Both the position numbers and the translations under genes were made by a program. The notes beneath the pieces are model-generated. The model worked only from the letters and a program-made list of their open reading frames with translations. It had not been told where the DNA came from and made no database searches. Of a stretch of DNA of 64,000 nt, positions 16,009 to 25,341 are shown piece by piece; the stretch's first letter is position 1, and every line of letters starts with the position of its first letter. Source of the DNA: Pseudanabaena sp. (lineage in GTDB: Bacteria > Cyanobacteriota > Cyanobacteriia > Pseudanabaenales > Pseudanabaenaceae); NCBI GenBank assembly GCA_003249015.1, contig QBLS01000005.1, positions 62,001-126,000 of the forward strand, written 5' to 3'.

Positions 16009-17448
16009 ATGCAATTTGATTTAAAAGTCGCTTTATCTCATATTGATTTACCTGACGCTACATGGATTGGACTTCGCGAAGTTCGAGAAATTACCACCAC
16101 CCGCTATGTTCGCGATCGCCAGCCGCAATCTAATGGACGGAGCCTGTCTCATGGCTTAATGATCGAAGTGCTTGTTGATGGACAATTTGGCTACGCTAGC
16201 ACCAATTATCTCGATCTGAAAAATATCCAAATTACCGCCCAAAGAGCCTATCAACAGGCTAAAGTCGCTTCTCGTTGGGCTGTGCATAGTTTTACGATCA
16301 CCCAAAGACCCAAGGCGACAGGACAATACTTTTCTCCCTACCTCAAAGACGCAGAGACGATTTCACCAAAAGAGCTTAATGCACTCCTCATTGATATTTG
16401 CGATCGCTTGAAAGTATCCGATCAAATTGTAAAGACTAGTGCCTATGCGGTAATTACGGAAATAGAAACTAAATTTATCAGTAGTAATGGTTCTGATATT
16501 TATCAAAAATTTCTGACCATCGCTACGGATTACGCAGCCACGGCTCAGGATGGTGCGATTATTCAGCGTCGAGGAGATCATGGTCAGCTTGCTTGTTGCA
16601 ATCAAGCAGGGATGGAGGTTTTTGACCGTGATTTAACCTTACAAAAGGCACAAATTATTGGTGAACAGGCTGTAGAACTGCTCAGTGCGGCTGAATGTCC
16701 CACGGAAGTTACCAATCTGGTACTGGCTCCCGATCAAATGCTGCTTCAGATTCATGAAAGCATCGGGCATCCCTTGGAAATAGATCGCATCCTCGGCGAT
16801 GAACGCAACTATGCAGGTGGTAGCTTTGTGAAACTGGAGGACTTTGGCAATATGCAATATGGTTCTTCACTGATGAATGTTTCTTTTGATCCGACTATGG
16901 CTGGAGAGTTTGCCAGTTATGGTTTTGATGATGTGGGCATTCCTGCGACTAAGGAATATTTAATCAAAGAAGGAAAGCTATTGCGTGGCTTAGGCAGTAG
17001 TGAAAGTCAAGCGCGATCGCATATTGAAGGAGTTGCTAACGCCAGAGCAACTTCATGGAATCGTCCCGCCATCGATCGCATGGCGAACATTAACCTTGAA
17101 GCAGGTGAACATTCCTTTGAACAAGTAATTGCGGATATTGAGCATGGCATCTACATGGAATCCAACCGTTCTTGGTCAATTGATGATTATCGCAATAAGT
17201 TTCAATTTGGCTGTGAGTACGCCAAACTCATCGAAAATGGCAAATTAACTAAAACCCTGCGAAATCCCAATTATCGTGGCGTAACTAACCAGTTTTGGAA
17301 TAGCCTCACCAAAGTAGGCGATCGCCAAACCGTCGAAGCTTACGGATCGCCATTTTGCGGCAAAGGTGAGCCAAATCAGGTGATTCGGGTTGGTCATGCT
17401 TCGCCTGTATGTTTATTTGAAAATATAGAAGTTTTTGGTGGCGCATAA
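16009..17448 (+). CDS. tldD: TldD/PmbA family metalloprotease (TldD)
   Basis: TldD with TldE forms a zinc protease that degrades unfolded peptides and matures certain modified peptides. The zinc motif is HESIGH (His249, Glu250, His254), the mark of the TldD rather than the TldE subunit. The C-terminal GVANARATSWNRPAIDRM and HASPVCLFENIEVFGG blocks are also typical. The open frame extends back through the tRNA to 15865, which is spurious; the ATG at 16009 begins MQFDLKVALSHIDLPDATW and gives 479 residues, the family length. A tldE partner is not next door. Confidence 0.92.
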   Translation: MQFDLKVALSHIDLPDATWIGLREVREITTTRYVRDRQPQSNGRSLSHGLMIEVLVDGQFGYASTNYLDLKNIQITAQRAYQQAKVASRWAVHSFTITQRPKATGQYFSPYLKDAETISPKELNALLIDICDRLKVSDQIVKTSAYAVITEIETKFISSNGSDIYQKFLTIATDYAATAQDGAIIQRRGDHGQLACCNQAGMEVFDRDLTLQKAQIIGEQAVELLSAAECPTEVTNLVLAPDQMLLQIHESIGHPLEIDRILGDERNYAGGSFVKLEDFGNMQYGSSLMNVSFDPTMAGEFASYGFDDVGIPATKEYLIKEGKLLRGLGSSESQARSHIEGVANARATSWNRPAIDRMANINLEAGEHSFEQVIADIEHGIYMESNRSWSIDDYRNKFQFGCEYAKLIENGKLTKTLRNPNYRGVTNQFWNSLTKVGDRQTVEAYGSPFCGKGEPNQVIRVGHASPVCLFENIEVFGGA

Positions 17449-17477
17449 GCATGAGTGGCGGCACTCACGCAATAAAA

Positions 17478-17527
17478 AACACAGTAAAAAAGAGAGGTGC
17501 AAATGCACCTCTCTTTTTTATTGTGTT
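17478..17527. terminator. Convergent hairpin terminator after tldD
   Basis: AACACAGTAAAAAAGAGAGG with TGCA pairs with its complement almost perfectly. It lies between the convergent tldD and 51-residue genes, and each side reads into a T-run. Confidence 0.8.
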
Positions 17528-17531
17528 CAGG

Positions 17532-17687
17532 TTAGCTTAAGCCTAGTTGTTGCATTTCTTGTTCAAGGATATTGAGTAGATTTGCATCATTGTTAGAACG
17601 CGCTACTTCCATGCGACGCTTAACTAAAGCCGTGAGATTAGCCTTGTGATTAGCGGCTGCTTCAGCTTTTCTGTGATTGATATTCAT
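17532..17687 (-). CDS. 51-residue helical hypothetical protein
   Basis: A small basic-acidic helical protein (starts MNINHRKAEAAANHKANLTA, ends LEQEMQQLGLS). Heptad-like spacing of Leu and Ala suggests a coiled coil or helical hairpin. Support for it being real: its own terminator just after the stop, an ATG start with upstream purines (AAGGATTTT), and codon use like the neighbours. I do not recognise a family. Confidence 0.6.
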   Translation of the reverse strand: MNINHRKAEAAANHKANLTALVKRRMEVARSNNDANLLNILEQEMQQLGLS

Positions 17688-17800
17688 AATCAAAATCCTT
17701 ATTAATTGCATGTGGTTTATATCTCAATAACATAACATCAATTTATGAAAACCGTAGCGTATGTTACTAAATTTTTGTTAAATTAATGTAAAGAATTACA

Positions 17801-17890
17801 AAAAAAAATAAAGCGGTGCAGAGCACCGCTTTATTTTTTTTGATAGCCAGAAGTTCGACGAGGCTTTGCTCCGACAAGCTTCTGGTTTTT
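17801..17890. repeat. Two adjacent hairpins 3' of the branching enzyme gene
   Basis: AAAAAAAATAAAGCGGTGC pairs with GCACCGCTTTATTTTTTTT around AGA at 17801-17841 and is a strong terminator for the minus-strand glycan gene. The second at 17848-17885 (CCAGAAG... CTTCTGG) has the family-1 outer motif around an imperfect core. Confidence 0.65.
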
Positions 17891-17899
17891 AATACAAAC

Positions 17900-19498
17900 C
17901 TAGCTAGCTGTAAGTGGTCGATAGGTTCGGTAGTTGATATCAGGGAAAATATTATCCATATATTCAACTTTTTCAAGCCAACCTGCATCAATCTTGCCAG
18001 CTTCAATATCATCAAACAGCTTCTCCAATCGCATTAGGTGCGATCGCGTTCTCCTCACTGCATAGGGAACCATCGTCCCTGTCCGCATAATAAACGCCCA
18101 ATCAGAAGACTGAGCTAGAAGTAACTCCCGTGCCGCTTGGTTTAGCGCCCGCCACTCCAACTCATCAGCAGGCTCACGATAGGACAGATGAATCATTCTC
18201 TCAGCACCCTTATGCAAGTGCTGATACACCCATGCATTAGTTTCATTGAGCCAATATTCGTGAAAGCCCTTGTAACCCCAACTTGACTGGGCAGGACGAG
18301 AAACCTGTTGTGTTGGGTTGTCTCTGAGATAGTCAGCGAGGTGGGTCATCTCAAAGGTTTCTTGGTCGTAGTAGGACTTACGGATCAAAAAGTCAATAAA
18401 CCAAGGACCTTCATACCACCAATGTCCAAACAGCTCAGCATCGTAAGGCGATACGACTAGAGGTGGGCGACCCATCATGTCGTGCAAGTAACCCACTTGA
18501 CTTTGACGGTTTTGCATGAAGTTAGTAGCGTGTTCAGCAGCTTTTTCCTTTGCCCAGTATGGGTCATAGAGCTGTTTGGCATCCAAACCAAAATCACGCC
18601 CCGTAATGCGGTGATATTTCACACCAGTATTTTTGCGCTGTCCATTGGGCATTACGAAGGGCTTGATATATTCATAGTCAGCTTCCCATCCTAAGTCCTT
18701 ATAAAACTCACGATAGAGAGGATCACCAGGATAACCAACCTTAGAAGACCAGACCTGCTGGGATGACTCATGATCGCGGGCAAAAGCTGCCACCCCAGTT
18801 TCGGTAAATACAGGTGCATAGGTTCCAAAGCGCGGACGTGGTTGACCGTAGAGCAAACCATGCCCATCAGTGAGAAAATACCGCAGCCCAACATCGGCTA
18901 ACATTCTTTCTAAGCCATCGTAGTAAGCACACTCTGGTAGCCAAATGCCATTAGGCGATCGCCCAAATTCTTGAGTGTAATGCTCGACTGCTACTTCCAA
19001 CTGCGCCCATACTGCCTCTGGATACATCTTCATCAGAGGCAAGTAACCGTGGGTTGCACCACAGGTAATGATTTCTAGATTATTAGTATCTTGAAACTGC
19101 TTAAATGCACTGATCAAATCGCCGTCATACCTTTCCCAGATTTCACGAGTTTCCGCAAATTCCTTGACATAGTACTCAGCTAAATATTTGACATGACCAT
19201 TGTGTTCGTTATGGATTACCTCAAGCTCGACCAGTTGCTGCAATAGGGCTAAGTGCTTGTCATATCGTTCTTGTAGCAAAGGATCTCGCAGCATTGACAC
19301 CAACGGCGGTGTCATACTCATCGTCATTTTGAAATTAATACCATCTCGCCTCAGTCCTTCATAGACTTTGATTAGGGGGATATAGGTCTCAGTAATCGCC
19401 TCATACAACCATTCTTCTTCAAGTACATAGTCACTCTCAGGGTGGCGAACATAAGGTAAGTGGGCGTGTAAGACCAGTGCGAGGTATCCGATGCTCAT
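17900..19498 (-). CDS. GH57 1,4-alpha-glucan branching enzyme
   Basis: A 532-residue glycoside hydrolase family 57 enzyme with the DUF1957-type C-terminal helical region, expected to introduce alpha-1,6 branches in glycogen. Motifs in order: HAHLPYVRHPE at the N-terminus, CGATHGYLPLM, WLPECAYYDG with the catalytic glutamate, SPYDAELFGHWWYEGP with the catalytic aspartate, and QSSWGYKGFHEYWLNE near the end. The start MSIGYLALVLHAHLPY is tight against motif 1. Amylase or galactosidase activity in GH57 relatives is the alternative, but the length and C-terminal layout favour branching activity. It is transcribed alone. Confidence 0.88.
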   Translation of the reverse strand: MSIGYLALVLHAHLPYVRHPESDYVLEEEWLYEAITETYIPLIKVYEGLRRDGINFKMTMSMTPPLVSMLRDPLLQERYDKHLALLQQLVELEVIHNEHNGHVKYLAEYYVKEFAETREIWERYDGDLISAFKQFQDTNNLEIITCGATHGYLPLMKMYPEAVWAQLEVAVEHYTQEFGRSPNGIWLPECAYYDGLERMLADVGLRYFLTDGHGLLYGQPRPRFGTYAPVFTETGVAAFARDHESSQQVWSSKVGYPGDPLYREFYKDLGWEADYEYIKPFVMPNGQRKNTGVKYHRITGRDFGLDAKQLYDPYWAKEKAAEHATNFMQNRQSQVGYLHDMMGRPPLVVSPYDAELFGHWWYEGPWFIDFLIRKSYYDQETFEMTHLADYLRDNPTQQVSRPAQSSWGYKGFHEYWLNETNAWVYQHLHKGAERMIHLSYREPADELEWRALNQAARELLLAQSSDWAFIMRTGTMVPYAVRRTRSHLMRLEKLFDDIEAGKIDAGWLEKVEYMDNIFPDINYRTYRPLTAS

Positions 19499-20532
19499 AG
19501 ATCTGCTTTATCCTAAAAAGTCTTAAAAATTAGCCAATATTGCTAAAAATGCCATAAAGTCTCAGGCTACGGGATACATAGGGTAGCAATGCATTCCTTA
19601 AATTCTCTAAATTTACTAACTAATTTACCAATACTTTCCAAGTCCAGTTTTACTGAGCGATCGCCTCTCACCAGAGGAGAAACTAGCTTTCAATTGATTT
19701 AGACGAAAAAACGCTATATCTTGCAGTAGATTTGGGTAGCCTTTGTGAATCAGTCAGACTTAAAGCAACTATTCCTGATTTTTATTCCATTTTTTAGGTC
19801 ATTTGAAATGTAATTTTAAGCCATTGGTGTACACAGTGTAATTATGTATACACAACCTTACAGCCCCCAAAAGCTTTGAGTAGGGTAGACAAATTTTCAA
19901 CAACGCGACGCTTTTGACAATTTCTTTGTTTTTTAAGCCAGCGGATGTAGCGCTTTTCAAGCAAACCTTTAATTCACCAGGAAGACGAGTAGCGGCACGA
20001 AGCACCGCCACTCGCCTTCTGGTTTTATGTCCTAAGCAAAACTTTTTTTGCCATATCAGACAAAATCAGTCATTCGTTTTGATCAGAAAAAGCTTTTTAG
20101 CGTCGTCTTGAGTAACTTTATAGATCAAATTGTTAAAAAAACCTTACATAGTTAAAGAATGTATTTTAAAAAGCTAAACGCAGAAAATAAGCGTAAATTA
20201 AAGCTAATCGAAGTATAGATTTAGAAAAGCCTCTAATCTTCACTCTTGCTACAACCACAAATCGAGGATATCTTAAAATACCTAATTAATCAGAATCATC
20301 TTGTGGACTCAAAGAAGTTGATGATCTGGCAGGTTAGATATCGCCAAAAACTATCTTTGGATAGACTTTGCAGCTAATAAGTTTTTTACAGATTTTGGAA
20401 GATTACTTCGCCAAACCGATATTTGACAAAAAGATAATGTGTGTGCATGAGACAAAAAAGTCACTACAAATGCACAAATTGGGCGATTTTACTGTTCGTC
20501 ATGAACTTGTTTAAAGGAAAAATCCAAGGTAA
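19499..20532. other. Long intergenic region before the LysM/M23 gene
   Basis: About 1 kb between divergent genes with no supported ORF. It holds a decayed family-1 copy at 19970-20055 (GGTTTTATGTCCTAAGCAAA and a TTTTTTTGCCATA end), a GTGTACAC-rich stretch near 19829-19857, and a hairpin at 20442-20476 (TGTGCAT with ATGCACA). Much of 20300-20660 is probably a long 5' leader of the cell-wall hydrolase gene. Confidence 0.5.
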
Positions 20533-20608
20533 GTTATGTGGTTGTAATTGCTCTTTGACGAGTTAATTAATGTCACCTTTTTGGTGAGTTTAACTACATA
20601 ACTCGTCA
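20533..20608 (+). promoter_or_regulatory. Leader with competing hairpins before the M23 peptidase
   Basis: Three pairings share bases. TGACGAGTTA (20556-20565) pairs with TAACTCGTCA (20599-20608). AGTTAA (20561-20566) pairs with TTAACT (20590-20595) around an inner TCACC-TTTTT-GGTGA hairpin. GTTATGTGGTTG (20533-20544) pairs with TAACTACATAAC (20591-20602) using two G-U pairs. They cannot all form, so the leader could switch. It ends about 57 bases before the start codon. It does not match the ydaO c-di-AMP riboswitch. Confidence 0.4.
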
Positions 20609-20664
20609 CGATCCCACACTTAAAATCTATACAAGAGCAAAGCTAGTTTAGAGGAGGCAGTTTT

Positions 20665-23196
20665 TTGAAAAGGATATCTTCCAAAGACGAGGATCTGATT
20701 ACCAAGGTTTCCCTGCCATTGGGTGATAAGGTGTCCTCTTTGAAGGTACGTCGTTCCCTAGCAATGTTGGGCTTTGCCCTCTCCGCTGGAACCGTGGGAA
20801 TATTGGTTAACCAACAGTCGGCAAATAACAGTCCTACTGTTACCCCCGTAGCCGCATCATCATTGACTTTGACTGATGTAATGTCTCAGAACCAAGAGCG
20901 CAAGTACGAGATGGCGAGAATGGCGATCGCATCTGGCTCATGGGATAAGGCTCAAGGAGTGGTAGTCCATGAGGTTCGTGAAGATGAAACCCTGTGGAAG
21001 TTGACCCAAGTTTATCAAGTCGATGCTGCCGCGATCGCTGCTTCCAATGGCATTAGCGCAGGCACTGAGCTACAAGCGGGAATGAAGCTAATGATCCCGC
21101 CTGTTAATGGATTAGTCCATCAGGTCAAGTCTGGAGATACTTTAGAAGCTATCTCTGCTTACTACAATGTTCCTAAGAGCGAAATTATTAAGTTTACTTC
21201 TTTAACTTCGGGAGACTTTTTGGCGATTGATCAGCCTCTAGTCATTCCTGGTAATGTATCGACTCTGATGCAAGTTAAGGAAGGACATGTCAAGAGACAA
21301 CTCCTTGCTGAGAAAGAACGTCTAGAAAAGCGTTTGCAAGAATTAGAAGGTAAGAAGATTAAAGCGACTCTTGCAACTGCTAAAGCGACCAATGATGAAA
21401 ATGCGATCGCTAAGCAACCTAAACAAATTTCTTACAAGGTTCAGAATGGCGACACCATCGAAACCATTGCCCGTCGTTACGGTATAACCCAAAAGTCGAT
21501 CATTGAGGCAAATAAACTAGAAAATCCTCAGTGGTTAGAGCTGAATCAAGAATTAAAGTTACCTCAACCACAGCCCCTTGGCTCTGTGCAAACAGTGGCT
21601 GCATCTCTGAATCAAAAGCCTCTTAAGCAAGTGCCATCTCCTGTTGGTCAAGCGTCAGAAGACAGTGTAAGCAATTCTTCTAGCAATATTGCCACTCCAG
21701 TAAGAGTGACCGCAGCAACACCGATGGTTTTACCCAAAGAATTGGTAACCAAACTGGCTACTGCTAGTCGAGTCTCTCCTTGGGACGGGTTAATCCAGTT
21801 AACTGGTTCTGAGAAACAAACCACCTCTTCTGATTTGTCTGCTCAAGAGCGTGGAACTGTGAGTGTCACAGCTCAAAGTAACGCAGGTTTAGCTGGTGAG
21901 CCAGTAGCTAAGGTAGCAGCTTCGTTATTCCCCTTTGCCCCAGATCAGCTATTAGGAAATATTGCAGGAGGGTCGGGCAAGGAATCAAGTTCCGCAACCG
22001 CTCTCAGTATTAATTTACCTGCGAGATCCCTAGCAACCCCTTCAATTCCTGCTTTGACTGCTTCTGAACAGTTCAGCGACAGCCGTGCTATTCCCATTGA
22101 AGCTGGATCTTCGCAGCCAGTTGCTGAGCCTAGGGTGCAGTTACCTATTAGAGTTGCCGCAGCTCTCTCTGTACCCCAAATTCCTAGCACTCTGATCAAT
22201 GAACAAAAGGTTGATCTACAGAATGTTCCAGCCGAAAATGTAAGCCAGCCAGCCTTAGAACCTGCTGCTAAGTCGTCACCAGTAGCTGCTGTTGTAGTTC
22301 CTCGCATTCCATCCAGCCAATCTATCGAACAGGATAGTGCTACTAACTCTGTTCCTGCATCCCCAACCGTACAACCAGCACTGGAAGCAAATGTCCAGAT
22401 TCCTGCTCGTCTAGCAGCAAGTCTGGCACCTAAAATTCCTTCGGCAGGATCTGTTGATCAGTCTTCGACCTCTTTAAATACTCAAGCCGAAAAGATCTCT
22501 CTACTGCCCGATCCAGAAGCGAGGATGTCTACTCTAGAAGTTAAGCGTCTTGAGTCCGAAGTTGAGCAACTCAACTCCAAAGTCAGGGAAGCCGAGATCA
22601 AAGAAGCAGCTCGTAGAGCAGAAGAAGCGAGAAAGTTAGAAGCAGCAAAAATCGCTGCCGCAAGCTTGAATGCTACACCTAATCCTGATCGTGATTTTGA
22701 TGCTAGTCGTAGCGCGATCGCCAATCCCGGAGATCGCTCAGGAATAGAACCACAGCTACCCCAGCTTATGGCTAGTGCTTACCTCCCTGATGTCCAAGAT
22801 TATGGTTTATCCACTGGATTTATCTGGCCTGCGGATGGTGTATTTACTTCAGGATATGGTTGGCGCTGGGGTCGCATTCACCAAGGTATTGACATTGCTG
22901 CACCTGTTGGCACTCCGATTTTGGCAGCCGCTTCAGGAGTTGTCGAGTACTCCAGTTGGAATGATGGCGGCTATGGCAACATGATTGATATCCGTCATGC
23001 TGATGGCACAATCACCAGATATGCCCACATGAATGATCTTTATGTCAAAGCTGGACAAACTGTTAGCCAAGGTCAACTGATCGGAGCAATGGGTAGTACT
23101 GGTTTTAGTACTGGACCTCACCTCCACTTTGAGATTCGTCCCAATGGTGGTAGTGCGATCGATCCAATGGTTTTCCTAGCAAAAGCTACTAGGTAA
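20665..23196 (+). CDS. LysM-repeat M23 peptidoglycan endopeptidase
   Basis: An 843-residue envelope protein. An N-terminal hydrophobic segment (RRSLAMLGFALSAGTVGILV) anchors or exports it. Three LysM peptidoglycan-binding repeats follow at about residues 108-150, 153-195 and 254-298 (for example VHQVKSGDTLEAIS and YKVQNGDTIETIARRYG). A long Ser/Ala/Pro-rich linker with a short coiled coil near 625-675 leads to the C-terminal M23 domain, with zinc ligands in HQGIDIA and HLHFEIRP. It resembles NlpD/EnvC-type hydrolases used in daughter-cell separation. The start is a TTG at 20665 with a strong GAGGAGG eight bases upstream. A structured leader precedes it. Confidence 0.9.
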   Translation: MKRISSKDEDLITKVSLPLGDKVSSLKVRRSLAMLGFALSAGTVGILVNQQSANNSPTVTPVAASSLTLTDVMSQNQERKYEMARMAIASGSWDKAQGVVVHEVREDETLWKLTQVYQVDAAAIAASNGISAGTELQAGMKLMIPPVNGLVHQVKSGDTLEAISAYYNVPKSEIIKFTSLTSGDFLAIDQPLVIPGNVSTLMQVKEGHVKRQLLAEKERLEKRLQELEGKKIKATLATAKATNDENAIAKQPKQISYKVQNGDTIETIARRYGITQKSIIEANKLENPQWLELNQELKLPQPQPLGSVQTVAASLNQKPLKQVPSPVGQASEDSVSNSSSNIATPVRVTAATPMVLPKELVTKLATASRVSPWDGLIQLTGSEKQTTSSDLSAQERGTVSVTAQSNAGLAGEPVAKVAASLFPFAPDQLLGNIAGGSGKESSSATALSINLPARSLATPSIPALTASEQFSDSRAIPIEAGSSQPVAEPRVQLPIRVAAALSVPQIPSTLINEQKVDLQNVPAENVSQPALEPAAKSSPVAAVVVPRIPSSQSIEQDSATNSVPASPTVQPALEANVQIPARLAASLAPKIPSAGSVDQSSTSLNTQAEKISLLPDPEARMSTLEVKRLESEVEQLNSKVREAEIKEAARRAEEARKLEAAKIAAASLNATPNPDRDFDASRSAIANPGDRSGIEPQLPQLMASAYLPDVQDYGLSTGFIWPADGVFTSGYGWRWGRIHQGIDIAAPVGTPILAAASGVVEYSSWNDGGYGNMIDIRHADGTITRYAHMNDLYVKAGQTVSQGQLIGAMGSTGFSTGPHLHFEIRPNGGSAIDPMVFLAKATR

Positions 23197-23239
23197 ACTG
23201 ACGGTCTCTGAAGTACCGCAAAGAGCCGCTATTAGTTTC

Positions 23240-23299
23240 TAAAGCCGATTTTGAGGTTTTCAGTGCCTTCTGGTACTAAAAATCTCAAAATCGGCTTTA
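23240..23299 (+). terminator. Terminator after the M23 peptidase gene
   Basis: TAAAGCCGATTTTGAG and CTCAAAATCGGCTTTA form a 16-base stem with a large loop, ahead of pheS. Confidence 0.65.
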
Positions 23300-23400
23300 A
23301 CGTAGGAATTGCGAAATCGGCATAACTGCATTTCTATGAAACGTAATTTTCTGATAAAGTTATGACATCAAAATTCTTCACAAGTAAATAGGAAACGTTG

Positions 23401-24405
23401 ATGGCAACGGACTTACAGAGCTTGACAGCTCAACTTCAATCTTTAGCAGAAACCGCGACAAAATCAGTTGGAGAAATCCAAACTGCGGAAGAATTGGAGA
23501 ATCTGAGGGTGGAATACCTAGGCAAGAAAGGCTCCCTGTCTCAGATATTAGGGGCTATGGGTAAGCTCTCCGCAGAGGAGCGTCCTCAAATCGGGGCGAT
23601 CGCCAATCAGGTAAAGCAAGCATTGCAAAATCAGTTAGAAGAACGTAAGACCGAGATTAATCAATTGATGATCCTTCGTCAGCTTGAGTCTGAGACTCTT
23701 GATGTGACTATGCCTGGAATATTTAACTCTTACCAAGGCAGACAGCACCCTATCCAAAGCACCATTGATCGGATGTTAGATATTCTGGTGGGCTTAGGAT
23801 TTACAGTTGCTCAAGGGCCAGAAATCGAAACTGACTACTACAATTTTGAAGCTCTGAATACGCCAGCCGACCACCCAGCGCGAGATATGGCGGATACCCT
23901 CTATCTTAGTGATGGCAAGTTACTGCGATCGCAAACCTCCTCAGTACAAATTCGCTATATGGAAGAAAACGAACCACCCCTAAGAATTGCCTGTCCAGGG
24001 CGTGTGTATCGTAAAGATGATATCGATGCCACTCACTCGCCAATTTTCCATCAGATCGAACTTTTAGCTGTCGAAGAGGGACTAACCTTTGGTGACTTAA
24101 AAGGTACTGTCAAGACTTTTGTCGAAGAGCTTTTAGGAGAATGCCCCATTCGATTTCGCCCTAGTTACTTTCCTTTCACCGAGCCATCAGCAGAAGTCGA
24201 TGTAATGTGGAATGGTCGGTGGTTAGAACTAGGTGGCTGTGGTATGGTCGATCCCAATGTCTTCAAGGCAGTTGGCTATGATCCTGAAGCTGTTACTGGT
24301 TTTGCTTGGGGCTTTGGCGTTGATCGAGTTGCCATGGTCTTACACAAAATCGATGATATTCGTCGCTTATTTACGAGTGATTTACGATTTCTAAAACAAT
24401 TCTAG
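23401..24405 (+). CDS. pheS: Phenylalanyl-tRNA synthetase alpha subunit
   Basis: Catalytic alpha subunit of the heterotetrameric PheRS that charges tRNA-Phe. After the N-terminal coiled-coil tRNA-binding region come class II motifs: motif 1 around [19 protein letters not shown], motif 2 [23 protein letters not shown], and motif 3 [26 protein letters not shown] is also standard. The frame allows TTG at 23398 but ATG at 23401 ([12 protein letters not shown]) is the natural start, giving 334 residues. pheT is not adjacent, which is common in cyanobacteria. Confidence 0.96.
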   Translation: MATDLQSLTAQLQSLAETATKSVGEIQTAEELENLRVEYLGKKGSLSQILGAMGKLSAEERPQIGAIANQVKQALQNQLEERKTEINQLMILRQLESETLDVTMPGIFNSYQGRQHPIQSTIDRMLDILVGLGFTVAQGPEIETDYYNFEALNTPADHPARDMADTLYLSDGKLLRSQTSSVQIRYMEENEPPLRIACPGRVYRKDDIDATHSPIFHQIELLAVEEGLTFGDLKGTVKTFVEELLGECPIRFRPSYFPFTEPSAEVDVMWNGRWLELGGCGMVDPNVFKAVGYDPEAVTGFAWGFGVDRVAMVLHKIDDIRRLFTSDLRFLKQF

Positions 24406-24457
24406 TCTCAGGAAATTCTCAAATAACTTTGCAAATCCTTACCAAATATTCAAAAAC

Positions 24458-25303
24458 ATGGACGACCAAAACATCGCGGCAAAAAGAGAACTAGTAATCG
24501 AAGCAGGGCGTACCGAGAAACAGTATTGGAAAGATTTATGGAGATACCGTGAGTTATTTTACTTCTTGGCATGGAGAGATATTTTAGTCCGATACAAACA
24601 GACGGCGATCGGGGTTTCTTGGGCTCTAATCAGACCATTCTTAACAATGGTTGTATTCACGGTGGTTTTTGGACAACTGGCAAATTTGCAAAAAGGTCAG
24701 ACTGTGCCATATCCAATTCTTGTATTTGCAGGGATGCTACCTTGGCAATTCTTTTCTAACGCACTTAGTGAGTGCAGCGGCAGCCTCGTTGGCAACTCGA
24801 ATTTAATTTCTAAAATTTACTTCCCCAGATTAATTGTGCCGACCAGTGCCGTAATCGTCAGTTTTGTGGATTTTATGATCTCAGGGATGATCTTGTTAGG
24901 ACTAATGGCATGGTACAACTTCATTCCTGATTGGCGGATCTTGACTCTGCCAATATTTACACTGATTGCTTGCGCAGCTTCTATGGGAGTTGGCTTATGG
25001 CTGGCTGCTTTGACAGTTCAGTATCGAGATTTTCGATTTGTTGTGCCATTTATAGTGCAGTTTGGACTTTATATTTCACCCGTTGGATTTAGCAGTAGTA
25101 TTGTTCCCGAACAATGGAGACTTCTGTATTCTATTAATCCGATGGTTGGAGTTATCGACGGATTTAGATGGGCGATTCTAGGGGGGGAATCGCAGCTTTT
25201 TGTACCAGGTTTTTTGATTTCTATAGCTTTTGTCTTATTACTCCTCTGGAGTGGGATATGGTATTTTAGAAAAATGGAACGGACATTTGCTGATGTGATT
25301 TAG
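24458..25303 (+). CDS. Polysaccharide ABC transporter permease (Wzm-like)
   Basis: A 281-residue ABC-2 type permease with about six hydrophobic segments. The cytoplasmic N-terminus leads to LFYFLAWRDILVRYKQTAIG and SWALIRPFLTMVVFTVVFG, the hallmark of Wzm/TagG/RfbA exporters of O-antigen, teichoic acid or exopolysaccharide. The C-terminal GFRWAILGG is also typical. It lies 38 bases before its ATPase and shares an operon with glycosyltransferases, so it should export a lipid-linked glycan made by this cassette. Confidence 0.92.
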   Translation: MDDQNIAAKRELVIEAGRTEKQYWKDLWRYRELFYFLAWRDILVRYKQTAIGVSWALIRPFLTMVVFTVVFGQLANLQKGQTVPYPILVFAGMLPWQFFSNALSECSGSLVGNSNLISKIYFPRLIVPTSAVIVSFVDFMISGMILLGLMAWYNFIPDWRILTLPIFTLIACAASMGVGLWLAALTVQYRDFRFVVPFIVQFGLYISPVGFSSSIVPEQWRLLYSINPMVGVIDGFRWAILGGESQLFVPGFLISIAFVLLLLWSGIWYFRKMERTFADVI

Positions 25304-25341
25304 CCAGTTGATGCATACACAACAATATAAAAAAGAACATT

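Noticed and set aside
19799-20111. Small frames in the long gap before the LysM/M23 gene
   Set aside because: They cross a decayed family-1 repeat and have no start signal or conserved-looking pattern.
20400-20664. ydaO/yuaA c-di-AMP riboswitch ahead of the M23 peptidase
   Set aside because: Gene context fits, but I could not find the conserved purine-rich motifs of that class; only competing hairpins are visible.
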